DNA of 64,000 nt from Saprospiraceae bacterium (GCA_028285545.1 JANQPA010000076.1:89262-153261); one strand, 5' to 3'. Positions 34,947 through 44,756 are shown, counted from the first letter of the stretch. Made by a program: numbers and translations. Notes: generated by a model not told the origin, from the letters alone.

Positions 34947-36332
34947 ATGAACCTAAATGACATAAAAAAAATCTACTTCATTGGAATCGGGGGAATAGGC
35001 ATGAGTGCCTTGGCTCGCTATTTCCTTTATAATGGAGTGGCGGTTTATGGTTATGATCGTACTTCGAGTCCTCTTACCAAAAAGTTGGAAGAGGAAGGTA
35101 TGATTATTCACTATGAAGAAAATCTTCAGTTGATTCCTGAAAATATTGACTTGGTGGTATACACCCCTGCTGTTCCAGAACAACATGAAGAGCTTCAATA
35201 TTTCAGAACTCATAATTTCCCTGTGAAAAAAAGGGCTGAAGTTCTGGGAATCATTAGTAGAAGTAAAAAAACGGCGGCCGTAGCTGGTACTCACGGAAAG
35301 ACAACTACTACTTCCATTTTGACTCATTTGCTGAGAGATTGTGGAGTTCCGGTCACTGCTTTTTTGGGAGGGATTGCTCAAAACTTTGGTTCCAATTTTG
35401 TCTGGGGAAATGGAGATTGGGTGGTTGTTGAAGCTGATGAATATGATCGGTCTTTTCTTCATCTTCATCCCGATGCAGCAGCCATTATGTCCATGGATGC
35501 TGATCACCTGGATATTTATGGGGATAAAGAAGCTTTACATGAAACCGGGTTTTTAGCTTTTGCCAAGCAATTGAAAAAAGAGGGTAAGCTATGGGTGCAG
35601 GATAATTGGAAGGATACCTTAGAAGGAGTAAATGACCTTGAGTCCTTTGGCATTGAAAAAGGAAATATTCAGGCAAACAATATACATGTAGCCAATGGTT
35701 ATTTCGTATTCGATTATGTGAGTAAGACCCATAGTTTGAAGACTTTGTGCCTTCCTTTACCAGGGAGGCATAATGTTGAAAATGCAACAGCAGCTATAAC
35801 GATGGCCATTCATCTGGGAGCATCGCCAGAAAGAATACCGGCAGCACTTAAATCCTTTCGAGGGGTGGCCAGAAGATTTGATTTCTTGGTAAGAACAGAG
35901 GAACAAGTTTACATTGATGATTATGCACATCATCCTCAAGAGTTAAAAGCAGCCATCGGAGCAGCAAAAGAGTTTTATCCGGAAAAGAAAATTACCGGCA
36001 TATTTCAACCACATTTGTTTAGCCGGACTCGCGATTTTGTGGATGGTTTTGCAGAGGCTCTTGATTTATTAGATGAAGCTATTTTATTGGATATATATCC
36101 TGCACGTGAAGAGCCAATTGAGGGAGTGAATTCTCAAATAATTCTGGATCGGATGCAACTTGAGAAAAAGCAACTACTCTCCAAAGAAAAAGTGTTGGAT
36201 GTTCTTAAGTATAAAAACCCTGAAGTCCTCTTAACACTGGGAGCGGGAGATATTGATCGCTTAAGAAGCCCAATAAAGAAGATAATTGAAGATCAAATTG
36301 CCAATAATAAAATTGAAAGAATTAAAGAGTAA
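34947..36332 (+). CDS. murC: UDP-MurNAc:L-alanine ligase MurC
   Basis: 461 residues, family length. N-terminal IGIGGIGMSALARYFL (Rossmann, residues about 12-27), ATP loop VAGTHGKTTTTSIL (about 113), EADEYDRSF (about 162), SMDADHLDIYG and DDYAHHPQELKAAI (about 325) are MurC hallmarks. Adds L-Ala to UDP-MurNAc, the first peptide step. Neither murB nor ddl follows, as is usual in the Bacteroidota version of this cluster. Confidence 0.97.
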   Translation: MNLNDIKKIYFIGIGGIGMSALARYFLYNGVAVYGYDRTSSPLTKKLEEEGMIIHYEENLQLIPENIDLVVYTPAVPEQHEELQYFRTHNFPVKKRAEVLGIISRSKKTAAVAGTHGKTTTTSILTHLLRDCGVPVTAFLGGIAQNFGSNFVWGNGDWVVVEADEYDRSFLHLHPDAAAIMSMDADHLDIYGDKEALHETGFLAFAKQLKKEGKLWVQDNWKDTLEGVNDLESFGIEKGNIQANNIHVANGYFVFDYVSKTHSLKTLCLPLPGRHNVENATAAITMAIHLGASPERIPAALKSFRGVARRFDFLVRTEEQVYIDDYAHHPQELKAAIGAAKEFYPEKKITGIFQPHLFSRTRDFVDGFAEALDLLDEAILLDIYPAREEPIEGVNSQIILDRMQLEKKQLLSKEKVLDVLKYKNPEVLLTLGAGDIDRLRSPIKKIIEDQIANNKIERIKE

Positions 36333-36349
36333 AAAGATTTAGGAAATAA

Positions 36350-37129
36350 ATGAACGGATTGGACTACATAAAATTAGGTAAGCAGGCACTATGGCTCTTC
36401 ATCATAGTTGGAGCAGCCATCTTTATAGTATCTGCTATCGAGCAAAAAGAAGCCAGTCCTGTTCAAGGAGTTTTTGTCAATATTGAACCTCTGGATAAAG
36501 AGGATTTACTCATCACTCAGGAAGACGTATTGCTGAGTATTGATCGGAGCTTTGGAGTACAATTGGAGGGAATTCAGATCGCCAATTTGAATGTGGCCAG
36601 GCTGGAAAAAGTATTAGAAGAAGATCCCTTCATTTTAGATGCCAATGTATTTGTTGATGCCAAAAATTATGTCAACATCACCATTGAGCAAAGAGAACCG
36701 ATAATGAGGGTTGTCGATAATAATGGATTGAATTATTATTTGGATAAAAGAGGCTTTAAAATGCCTCTATCCAAACATTTTACCGCAAGGGTAATGGTCG
36801 TGACTGGAAACTTGCCGCCCTATACCCCGGATTTTTTAGAAAAAGATAATCATGGACTAAAAGATCTTTTTGAACTGACGAATACAATTTTGAATGATGA
36901 GTTTTTAAATGCACAGGTAGAACAAATTTATGTTTCCAACACTCGTGAATTGGTTCTAAACCCAAAAGTGGGAGCTCACAAAATATTGCTGGGCAAATAT
37001 GAAGATATAGATCAAAAACTAGAAAAGCTGATAATATTTTACAAGCAGGCTTTACCCTATGAAGGATGGAACAAATACAAGACCATTAATCTGAAGTATA
37101 AAAATCAGGTTGTTTGCGAAAAGCGATAA
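36350..37129 (+). CDS. ftsQ: FtsQ/DivIB division protein
   Basis: 259 residues: short cytoplasmic N-terminus, one transmembrane helix (about residues 11-27, LWLFIIVGAAIFIVSAI), then a POTRA-like part and the FtsQ beta domain (LEEDPFILDANVFVDAKNYVNITIEQREP, quoted only as a landmark for residues about 92-120). Position between murC and ftsA supports the call. Bitopic inner-membrane scaffold linking FtsL/FtsB with early and late division proteins. Confidence 0.9.
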   Translation: MNGLDYIKLGKQALWLFIIVGAAIFIVSAIEQKEASPVQGVFVNIEPLDKEDLLITQEDVLLSIDRSFGVQLEGIQIANLNVARLEKVLEEDPFILDANVFVDAKNYVNITIEQREPIMRVVDNNGLNYYLDKRGFKMPLSKHFTARVMVVTGNLPPYTPDFLEKDNHGLKDLFELTNTILNDEFLNAQVEQIYVSNTRELVLNPKVGAHKILLGKYEDIDQKLEKLIIFYKQALPYEGWNKYKTINLKYKNQVVCEKR

Positions 37130-37249
37130 CATAATAATTAATGAATCAATAGAATCAAAAAATAACGGGTGAAAGGAAATTTTCATCCTGCTGATACTCA
37201 AACTTACAGGAGTAAGGATAATAAGCTCCAAAAACAAAAAAGTGGATAC

Positions 37250-38578
37250 ATGATGAAGACTCAGGCATCAAATTCGGAAATAGTAGTAGCATTAGATATC
37301 GGTACAACAAAGGTATGTGCTATTGCTGGGCGTAAAAACCAACATGGAAAATTGGAAATCTTAGGCCTTGGAAAAGTGAATTCCAATGGGGTTTTGCGTG
37401 GTGTAGTTTCTAATATTGAAAAAACCGTTAATGCTATTTCAGAGGCGACCAGCTTTGCCAAACGTAGCTCTGGTACTGACTTTAAGGTAGTACATGTGGG
37501 AATTGCTGGTCAGCATATTAAGAGTCTGCAACATCGTGGGATCTTGGTAAGAGATAATGACCATACAGAAATCGGCCAGCAAGACATCGATAAGCTTATC
37601 AGTGATATGTTTAAACTGGTCTTGCCTCCTGGTGATAAAATCCTTCATGTTATTCCACAGGAATTCACTGTTGATAATGAGCAAGGCATTACTGACCCTA
37701 TCGGTATGTCTGGTATACGCCTGGAAGCCAATTTTCACATCATCACCGGACAAATAACCGCCTCAAATAACATCTATCGTTGTGTAGAACGTACTGACCT
37801 GCAAGTAGCCGATATGATGTTGGAACCAATCGCTTCTGCTGCTGCCGTGTTGAGTGAAGAGGAAAAAGAAGCGGGCATTGCTCTTGTAGATATTGGTGGA
37901 GGAACTACCGATATTACCATATTTCAGGATGGCATCATCCGACATACTGCGGTAATTCCCTTTGGTGGAAATGTGATAACCAAAGATATTAAGGAAGGCT
38001 GTACCGTCATGACTCAGCAAGCCGAAAAATTGAAAATAAAATTTGGATCAGCTTTAGCCCAGGAAGTTTATGATAACAGAATCATCACCATACCTGGTTT
38101 GAGAGGTAGGGATCCCAAAGAGATTTCTGAAAAAAATCTGGCCAGAATTATTCAGGCAAGAGTAGAGGAAATTCTGGATTATGTGGTGTGGGAAATTCGC
38201 CGATCTGGATTTGAGCGCAAGTTAATTGGAGGGATCGTCCTTACAGGAGGCGGAGCCCTATTAAACCACATCGATAAACTGACGGAATATCATACCGGCA
38301 TGAGCACTCGAATCGGCATACCTATTGAGCATTTGGCCCATGGCTATAATGAACAATTGAGCAGCCCTATATATGCTACCGGAATTGGTTTGCTTCTAAA
38401 GGGCATAGAAAATATGGAAAAGGGCAAATATGCAAAAGCACATCAGGAAAATATAGAAAAAGGAAGCTCCAAGAAAGTGTATGCTGAAGAAGGCGAAGAT
38501 ATGGGGCCCAAATGGTATGAACAATTGTTTAAAAAGACCAAAGAGTGGTTTGAAACCGAACCAGACTCTGAATTTTAA
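37250..38578 (+). CDS. ftsA: FtsA actin-like division protein
   Basis: 442 residues from the ATG at 37250; the open frame begins with a GTG at 37169, but VVALDIGTTKVCAIAGRKN should lie near the N-terminus as in other FtsA proteins. Phosphate-1 motif DIGTTKVCA, SHS2/1C domain at about 80-160, phosphate-2 VDIGGGTTDITIF (about residues 208-220), adenosine motif IVLTGGGALLNHI (about 327). The tail (KKTKEWFETEPDSEF) has an amphipathic KKTKEWF stretch that could be the membrane-targeting helix. Tethers FtsZ to the membrane. Confidence 0.95.
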   Translation: MMKTQASNSEIVVALDIGTTKVCAIAGRKNQHGKLEILGLGKVNSNGVLRGVVSNIEKTVNAISEATSFAKRSSGTDFKVVHVGIAGQHIKSLQHRGILVRDNDHTEIGQQDIDKLISDMFKLVLPPGDKILHVIPQEFTVDNEQGITDPIGMSGIRLEANFHIITGQITASNNIYRCVERTDLQVADMMLEPIASAAAVLSEEEKEAGIALVDIGGGTTDITIFQDGIIRHTAVIPFGGNVITKDIKEGCTVMTQQAEKLKIKFGSALAQEVYDNRIITIPGLRGRDPKEISEKNLARIIQARVEEILDYVVWEIRRSGFERKLIGGIVLTGGGALLNHIDKLTEYHTGMSTRIGIPIEHLAHGYNEQLSSPIYATGIGLLLKGIENMEKGKYAKAHQENIEKGSSKKVYAEEGEDMGPKWYEQLFKKTKEWFETEPDSEF

Positions 38579-38727
38579 TAGGATTTAAGGAATTAATAAA
38601 CGTTCTGATACTGATATTTAAAAACTAAGCGGTAAAGTACCCTAGCTGCTGAGCATGATGAACGAAGACAATCTATATCTCTCTAAGTTCTGTTTACAGC
38701 TGGAAGTCCGTACAAAAACTAGTCATT

Positions 38728-40179
38728 ATGATGTTTGATTTGCCAAGAGATGAAAGCCCGATAATAAAGGTTATCGGTGTTGGAGGCGGAGGAAGTAATG
38801 CTGTAACGCACATGTACAATCAAGGCATTGTAGGTGTAGACTTCGCCATTTGTAATACTGATGCTCAGGCGATGGAAATTAGCCCGGTCCCAACCAGAAT
38901 TCAATTGGGGCCAAATTTAACAGAAGGAAGGGGAGCAGGTTCGAAACCTGATGTAGGGAAAAGAGCTTGTGAAGAATCCATCGAAGAGGTCAAGCAATAT
39001 CTTACCAACAACTGCAAAATGCTTTTTATTACTGCAGGAATGGGGGGAGGTACCGGTACCGGTGCAGCTCCAATTATTGCTAAAACAGCTCAGGCAATGG
39101 GCATCCTAACGGTTGGTATTGTAACCCTGCCCTTTACTTTTGAAGGGCGAAGACGAACCTCTCAGGGTATGTCAGGACTCTCAGAATTGAAAGATTCTGT
39201 AGATACCTTAATCATAGTGTCTAACGACAAACTACGCCAGATTCATGGTAATTTGTCTTTATCCGATGCCTTTAGTCAGGCGGATAATATCCTGACAACC
39301 GCTGCCAAAGGAATTGCTGAAATTATAACAGTTCCCGGTTATGTGAACGTTGATTTTGAGGATGTTAATACCGTTATGCGGGCTAGCGGCGTGGCCATTA
39401 TGGGTACGGCTTCTGCTGAAGGAGAAGACCGAGCCAAAAGAGCAGTTGATGATGCCTTGCATTCTCCTCTTTTGGAGGATAATGACATCAGAGGTGCCAG
39501 ACACATACTTCTTAATATTACCTCTGGAAATAAAGAGGTTACTATGGATGAAATCTTCGAGATTACTGAATTTGTCCAGGAAGAAGCCGGCTATGGTACA
39601 GACTTAATCTGGGGTAATTGTTTTGATGAAACATTAGGAGATAAGATTGGTGTTACTGTCATCGCTACTGGTTTTGAGCATAAAAACAGAGTAACTGTTC
39701 AGTCTGAAAAGGACAAAAAAATAATTGTGTCTCTGGATGATGAACCAGAAAAAAACAGACCACAATCAAAAAAGAGTCCATTGGCTGATATTGGATTTGA
39801 AGATTCTAAACTAAGTGAGGATAATACCTATGAATTTGATAATGTCCGGGATACCATTGAGCGTTATCAAAGAAATAGATATTCTTATGAAGATCCTTAT
39901 GTCAAAGAAAATAACTCTTCTTCAGAAGAGGAGGAAAAAAAGAAGATTTATGAGCGGGAGTTAAAACGTAAGGAAAGACTGAGAAGCCATAATCTAAAAC
40001 TCAATAATCCGAACACGATTATTGAATTGGAAAATGAACCTGCCTACCTCCGCAGGGGAGTTCATTTGGATGATGTGCCTGATTCTTCAGAAGAAGCATA
40101 TTCAAAATACACCATATCGGATGATGATGAGCCGGAAATAAATTCCAATAACTCTTTTTTACACGATAATATTGATTAA
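38728..40179 (+). CDS. ftsZ: FtsZ tubulin-like division GTPase
   Basis: 483 residues, longer than E. coli FtsZ (383) because of an acidic/basic C-terminal linker from about residue 325. IIKVIGVGGGGSNAV at the N-terminus, tubulin signature GGGTGTG at 106-112, T7 loop NVDFEDVNTV (about 206-215). The conserved C-terminal peptide is recognisable as IELENEPAYLRRG (about 431-443), but about 40 further acidic residues follow, so it is internal. Forms the Z-ring; the last gene of the cluster. The 149-bp gap before it shows no clear promoter. Confidence 0.97.
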   Translation: MMFDLPRDESPIIKVIGVGGGGSNAVTHMYNQGIVGVDFAICNTDAQAMEISPVPTRIQLGPNLTEGRGAGSKPDVGKRACEESIEEVKQYLTNNCKMLFITAGMGGGTGTGAAPIIAKTAQAMGILTVGIVTLPFTFEGRRRTSQGMSGLSELKDSVDTLIIVSNDKLRQIHGNLSLSDAFSQADNILTTAAKGIAEIITVPGYVNVDFEDVNTVMRASGVAIMGTASAEGEDRAKRAVDDALHSPLLEDNDIRGARHILLNITSGNKEVTMDEIFEITEFVQEEAGYGTDLIWGNCFDETLGDKIGVTVIATGFEHKNRVTVQSEKDKKIIVSLDDEPEKNRPQSKKSPLADIGFEDSKLSEDNTYEFDNVRDTIERYQRNRYSYEDPYVKENNSSSEEEEKKKIYERELKRKERLRSHNLKLNNPNTIIELENEPAYLRRGVHLDDVPDSSEEAYSKYTISDDDEPEINSNNSFLHDNID

Positions 40180-40187
40180 AAAATAAA

Positions 40188-40350
40188 AAAGAGGCTGTCT
40201 CATCCGTACGGATTCGCCAGCCAATATTATTTCTTTGAGAGAGTTTTTTTAAGAAAAAATGAAATTTTTTCTTAAAAAAACTCTCTCAAAAAGAAAATTA
40301 TTTGGCGTCTCATATCCCGATAGCTATCGGGATATGAGACCCCCTCTTCT
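40188..40350. mobile_element. MITE-like palindromic element after ftsZ
   Basis: The outer ends are imperfect inverted repeats, aagaggctgtctcat at the left and its near complement atgagaccccctctt at the right (13 of 15 match). Inside: ATCCGTACGGAT (12-bp palindrome), a perfect 27-bp-arm inverted repeat (40234-40260 / 40264-40290, loop gaa) and a perfect 34-bp palindrome (40307-40340). No coding capacity. The ends recall IS termini of the ggctgtctca type; that link is from memory and unchecked. It may also end transcription of both convergent genes. Confidence 0.65.
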
Positions 40351-40356
40351 TTATTC

Positions 40357-40788
40357 TTACTCTAAGGAAAAATTTACTGATAAAACTAATCTGGTACTTA
40401 CCTTAGAACGATTTTTTACTCCCGGCTCCCAATTAGGCATGATTCTTATCAAATGCATTGCCTCCTCGTCGCAGCCAAATCCTAAACTTTCTATAATTTC
40501 AGGATCCTGTATGCTTCCATCTGGATCAATGGTAAAAGCCACCTTTACTATTCCTTCGATAATTTGTTCCCTGGCTTTTAGAGGGTAGACAAGGTTGTCA
40601 TCTATAAAAGTTGCCATTTCCTTTTTTCCACCCGGAAATTCAGGTCGCTCATCTACATCTTGATCGATGTACAATCTATTGGCATTCAAGTTTAAACTCC
40701 ATAGATCTGATTGAGCCGATGAGGATACACTGAATAACAATCCAAGGCAAAAAAGGCTTCCTTTTAAAATAGATGGTAAAGCATCCAT
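40357..40788 (-). CDS. secreted TonB C-terminal domain protein
   Basis: 143 residues. Signal peptide at residues 1-26 (ending SSAQS). The rest is one TonB_C domain: DERPEFPGGKKEMATFIDDN (about 47-66), YPLKAREQIIEGIVKVAFTIDPDGSI (about 68-93, the strand-helix core) and a final NWEPGVKNRSKVSTRLVLSVNF. Bacteroidota have many such free TonB_C proteins. It lacks the transmembrane-Pro linker part of a true TonB, so energy transduction is doubtful. Reads towards ftsZ, separated by the palindromic element. Confidence 0.85.
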   Translation of the reverse strand: MDALPSILKGSLFCLGLLFSVSSSAQSDLWSLNLNANRLYIDQDVDERPEFPGGKKEMATFIDDNLVYPLKAREQIIEGIVKVAFTIDPDGSIQDPEIIESLGFGCDEEAMHLIRIMPNWEPGVKNRSKVSTRLVLSVNFSLE

Positions 40789-40834
40789 GGTTTTTTGATT
40801 TTACTTAAGGAATAGTTTTGAGATTATGATTAGC

Positions 40835-42619
40835 CTAGCGTTTGACGATTTTTAAAGTGTTCAATTGTTTTCCGTGCTGGATTCTTACCATATAAATACC
40901 AGCAGGAACAGGTGCTCCTTGTACACTATTTCCATTCCATCTTACTGTGTGGGCACCTGGACCTTGCTGACTATCTACAAGTGTAACTAATTCTTTGCCG
41001 AATAAATCGATTACTTTTATGTTTACCAATTGTTCTTCTTCGATACTATAGTTAATGTCCACCTGATTCCTAAATGGATTGGGAGCAGCATTCAATCCTA
41101 CATTTTTATAAACCTCAATTTCTTGTCGATCAAGATTCAAAGGCTCAGGAGCAGAATATTCATCATCAATCGGAAATTGCGGTTCTTCCAGCATCCTGGT
41201 CTGACCGGTTCCAATTCTTACCAATCCCACTGCTGCTTTTAAGATCAATGGTTTATTGGCGTACACCGATTCTGGATAATCTCCTTTCGCTATATAAACG
41301 ACATCATCGGGAGCTGCTTTTTCTATTCCCATTTGAACCTTTCGAATAGGTGATATGATATTCCCCACATTAGCATTCGTTAAAGCGGACCCATCTACAT
41401 AAGTGACATGTGGAGTGAAAAAATTTTGGACATGACTCTTGAAAGTATGCTCTCTAAATCCGACACCATAAGAAGGTATCCCATTTACATATTGATTATG
41501 AACACCTACCGCTACTCTTTTACTATGGATAATAGGACCTCCACTATCACTTCCATTAAATTGAGGCATGCTGTAAAGGATGTAACTGTCCCGGTCTCCG
41601 TCTGTATTAAATATTCGTAACTCTTCCTTCTGCTCTTTTAACCCGACATAATTATCATGGAGAGTTTTAAATTTACCAGTGCTAAAATCGCCCGGCCAGT
41701 CACCATAATGTAATAGATGCATTATTATTTGATCGGCATCTTCAATGCGCTTACTGGTTGAATTAAGGCCAAGTAGCAGATACGACTGTTGACGTTCGCC
41801 CGGCCTTAAGCCGGTACTATTGGGAAGCGCTTCCAATACAGCCCATCCAGTTAAACGTGTACCGGCTGGTCCTTTGAAATTAATATTTTTTGATCCTAGT
41901 GATACCTGACTAACACCTGTTTTTAAGGGATACTGATCCTGAGGTGGTGGATGATTAATACTTCCATTTGTATCAGAATCAGGTACATTGAATTCTATAA
42001 TATCATACCCGAATTTGATTTTTTGGTGATAGATCTTCCAGGAGGTAACTATGGATCCATTTGGTGTAATCCAACCCGTACCATGGCTATCTGTACCGTT
42101 TGTAAATCGACCTATTGCTTTTGCATAAGGAATATTTTGACCGTTTCGTGGACTACCTGAGCGACTTCCACCAGATCCTCTCTTTGTTAGTGCCACTACC
42201 TTATCATTTTTTCTTATAGTAGTTGATATTTTATTAACCTGTAAACTAAAGATGGTAAATGAAGGAGTTTCTCCTGGAGCCACATATATGGATACCTTAA
42301 CCCTGGATCCATTAAAATAGGCCGAACTGTTATTCCAATATGCAATGGTGGTAGCATTAAGTTCCTGTTTGACCCCATCAGGTCCTTCCAAAATTAAATA
42401 GCTCTTTTCTCCCAGGTCTACATCTTTAAAAAATAGTCGTAATGATTGGGCATCAGAGTATTCTACTATCGTAGCATCTTCAATGATTTCTTCTTTGCTT
42501 ATATCTGCCAGAAACTCAAAGTTATAGGGGACTCTTTCCTGAGCTGATAAGGTATTCAGTGCCAGGCAAAAATACCCGGCAAAGAATAGGATGAATAAAT
42601 TTTTCATGGTTTGTTTCAT
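40835..42619 (-). CDS. trypsin-fold secreted protein with T9SS domain, possibly inactive
   Basis: 594 residues; signal peptide ending LSAQ (M5 at 42607 is an alternative start). Residues about 165-400 look like a chymotrypsin-fold domain. GSDSGGPI (about 357-364) is the usual GDSGGP serine motif and HGTGWITPNGSIVTSW is the strand that normally ends in TAAHC. Here the His position reads TSWKI, so the catalytic His is not where expected; a HQ pair follows shortly after. A C-terminal T9SS domain (AAPNPFRNQVDINYS ... PVPAGIYMVRI, about 510-594) is present. Surface or secreted. Fourteen bases downstream of the fibre-like gene, probably one operon. Confidence 0.75.
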   Translation of the reverse strand: MKQTMKNLFILFFAGYFCLALNTLSAQERVPYNFEFLADISKEEIIEDATIVEYSDAQSLRLFFKDVDLGEKSYLILEGPDGVKQELNATTIAYWNNSSAYFNGSRVKVSIYVAPGETPSFTIFSLQVNKISTTIRKNDKVVALTKRGSGGSRSGSPRNGQNIPYAKAIGRFTNGTDSHGTGWITPNGSIVTSWKIYHQKIKFGYDIIEFNVPDSDTNGSINHPPPQDQYPLKTGVSQVSLGSKNINFKGPAGTRLTGWAVLEALPNSTGLRPGERQQSYLLLGLNSTSKRIEDADQIIMHLLHYGDWPGDFSTGKFKTLHDNYVGLKEQKEELRIFNTDGDRDSYILYSMPQFNGSDSGGPIIHSKRVAVGVHNQYVNGIPSYGVGFREHTFKSHVQNFFTPHVTYVDGSALTNANVGNIISPIRKVQMGIEKAAPDDVVYIAKGDYPESVYANKPLILKAAVGLVRIGTGQTRMLEEPQFPIDDEYSAPEPLNLDRQEIEVYKNVGLNAAPNPFRNQVDINYSIEEEQLVNIKVIDLFGKELVTLVDSQQGPGAHTVRWNGNSVQGAPVPAGIYMVRIQHGKQLNTLKIVKR

Positions 42620-42633
42620 TTGGATTTTTGGAA

Positions 42634-43929
42634 TTATTGGAGGCTGATGAGAACTAGAACTAAGCCCGTCCCTTCATCAAGGGAGGACATTGCTTTTCCG
42701 ATGATGGCACCCTGTGCTTTATCATGGTTACTGACTTTCATAGCATGGCCTGGGGTTTTAGAAGTTGTTAAAAGATCTCCAGCTTGAATAGCACCATATT
42801 TCGCATCTACTTTACAATATACCCGTCCGCTTAGGGCAACTGGATGTTCTCCGCTGGCAATAGTTCCTTCCTGACCCATAATCATCCCCGGGTTAATACC
42901 TCCGGCACCACTAATTACTCCTGCTACCTTTCTGTCGTAGGCCTGATTGGATTGCTTCAATTGACCCGTTTGGTTTGGATCAATACTGACTACTGTACCA
43001 GCTTCAATAACTTCTTGTTCGGATACCTTAAACGGTTCTGCCAAATCTGCACCACCGGTTATTTCCAATACTTTTGTTCGGGTAGTTCCATTCACATGTA
43101 GCGTTCTGGAAGGGGTAGTAAGTCCTATACCGACCTTACCGGCAGGGGTGATGACCATACTTGCATTGGCTGAACTGGTCGTTTTTGAAAACACCAACTT
43201 ACCTGAGCCTGCTGCCCAACCTTGGTTTGCCACACCAATATTCCAGGTTCCACCTCCCGTTCCTGGGTTGGTGAGGTTTAACTGAAATTTATTGTCACTC
43301 TCTACATTAAGGCGGGCGGTGCTTCCGCTATTTCCAACTCTGATATCACCACCGCCCTTTGCCATAATTAAATCCATATCGGAGGAAGCATTAAAGTAAA
43401 GATTCGTCTTACTCTCCATTTGGTTTCCGTCAATCCTTAGATTGTGGGTTGCATTTCCGATCTTTGACTGTAGATTTAAGGCTCCTCCTGAAATGGAATT
43501 TCCATTTGCAGAGATACTTTTTCCGTAAATTGTAAATTCTATTGGATTACTAAGAGAAGTTCCAAGCCATGCTTCAGTACGAGACATAGAAAGTATGGTA
43601 TGATTACTTCTCTTTATTTTAAAAAGGTTGTTATTTTCTAAAGTCCAGGTCAGACCTCCTCCATTTAAGAGCGATCTCCTTAATTCGATACCTGCTGAAT
43701 ACTGACTGAATTGATTTCCACCTACAGAAGAAACTCTAATATAATTGGTAGAAAAAAATCTAGACTCAAATGGTCGTGCTGGACTGAGGGTTCCTATCCC
43801 TACTTTAACTACAGGCATTGTGTAGAGATTACCATTCGCTTTCTTCCATTCCTGGGCTTTTAAAGGATTTATCCCCGATAAAAAGAAAAGTAGGATCAGG
43901 CTTAAAAATACATTTTTGAAAAGTTTCAT
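42634..43929 (-). CDS. secreted fibre-like protein
   Basis: 431 residues from the ATG at 43929, chosen because MKLFKNVFLSLILLFFLSGINPLKAQ is the signal peptide (the frame is open to 43974). The middle has beta-strand repeats with phage-tail-fibre wording: KVGIGTLSPARPF, GKVGIGLTTPSRTLHVNG (about residues 270-290). The C-terminal about 140 residues form a compact domain starting GGADLAEPFKVSEQEVIEAG and containing DRKVAGVISGAGG, GRVYCKVDA and GDLLTTSKTPGHAMKV, a module I know from surface and fibre proteins of Bacteroidota and cyanobacteria. No Peptidase S74 chaperone domain seen. Role in adhesion or surface structure is inference. Confidence 0.65.
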   Translation of the reverse strand: MKLFKNVFLSLILLFFLSGINPLKAQEWKKANGNLYTMPVVKVGIGTLSPARPFESRFFSTNYIRVSSVGGNQFSQYSAGIELRRSLLNGGGLTWTLENNNLFKIKRSNHTILSMSRTEAWLGTSLSNPIEFTIYGKSISANGNSISGGALNLQSKIGNATHNLRIDGNQMESKTNLYFNASSDMDLIMAKGGGDIRVGNSGSTARLNVESDNKFQLNLTNPGTGGGTWNIGVANQGWAAGSGKLVFSKTTSSANASMVITPAGKVGIGLTTPSRTLHVNGTTRTKVLEITGGADLAEPFKVSEQEVIEAGTVVSIDPNQTGQLKQSNQAYDRKVAGVISGAGGINPGMIMGQEGTIASGEHPVALSGRVYCKVDAKYGAIQAGDLLTTSKTPGHAMKVSNHDKAQGAIIGKAMSSLDEGTGLVLVLISLQ

Positions 43930-44160
43930 TTGTTTAGTTTTTTGGTAAAAAAGATGTTTAATTGTCTGATACAAATGTCGGTGAGATCAAGAGGAATGGC
44001 TAACAGGATTTTCCCGAAGGATGACAAAATTATCCCAGTTATTTGATGAAGACCATGGAATCATTAGCACAGCTTTTACGGGCTAGCACAGATGTATCAT
44101 TTATCAACATAATTGTAACATTGGCCTATTTATTAGGAAATTGAGGGATGTTGGTTGAGG

Positions 44161-44223
44161 ATAGAAGTATGGAAGTATAGTAGAAGTAAGGTAGAAGTAA
44201 GGTAGAAGTAAGGTAGAAGTAGG
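44161..44223. repeat. 11-bp gtagaagtaag x4 array
   Basis: Four copies at 44180-44223 (three exact), with looser gaagtat copies from 44161. Lies in the gap 43930-44402 between divergent genes. Same core as the 22985 array in the opposite orientation. The remaining sequence (44224-44402) is AT-rich with no clear -7 box. Confidence 0.9.
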
Positions 44224-44402
44224 GTAGAAAATGATTTGAAAAATTTGGAGGGATATTTGTATTTTTCAATTGTTAGAGATTTTTCAAAAAAAAATTAAAA
44301 CCTAAAGGACATTTTTAATCCTTAATACACATACTATTGAAGGGTGGTTAAAAATAATCATCCGATTGAGCATTCAAATTTCACCTTATAAATCTTGCAA
44401 CA

Positions 44403-44756
44403 ATGAAAAATCTAATTTTAGCTTTATTTTTTATTGGTCTTTCCTTTCCAGTTATAGCTCAAAATAGCAGCTCCTTCTACAGAAGTTTATCGAAGCAAAG
44501 AAGTGTTCATCCTACCGTACGAAAAGCGTCTGTCGGCATTTCCAAAAATTTTACCATCAGAGATTCTCTTTTGTATTATACTCGTTCTTTCGAAAGAGCA
44601 GTTTTACAAAGAAGGCCCGCTGGAAATGTTAAACCGGACTTGGTAAGAGTAGCCTTAAAAAAGTATCCTGGAAGCTCCCATAGAGCAGTATCTAGTCGTT
44701 TGAGAATGTATGCTACAGAAAGTAATTCACGACGGTCGCCTAGAATAAAAAGATAA
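44403..44756 (+). CDS. small basic secreted protein
   Basis: 117 residues. A good signal peptide (residues 1-20, MKNLILALFFIGLSFPVIAQ). The mature part is strongly basic and Ser/Arg-rich (RKASVGISKNFTIRDSL, RSFERAVLQRRPAGNV, SSHRAVSSRLRMYA), ending RRSPRIKR. No Cys in the mature part, no recognised domain. The unusual charge might suit binding to DNA or an acidic polymer outside the cell, but this is only a guess. Stand-alone gene followed by a palindrome-rich gap. Confidence 0.6.
   Translation: MKNLILALFFIGLSFPVIAQNSSSFYRSLSKQRSVHPTVRKASVGISKNFTIRDSLLYYTRSFERAVLQRRPAGNVKPDLVRVALKKYPGSSHRAVSSRLRMYATESNSRRSPRIKR

Noticed and set aside
40259..40588. + frame of 109 codons opposite the TonB-C gene
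   Set aside because: Antisense shadow beginning inside the palindromic element.
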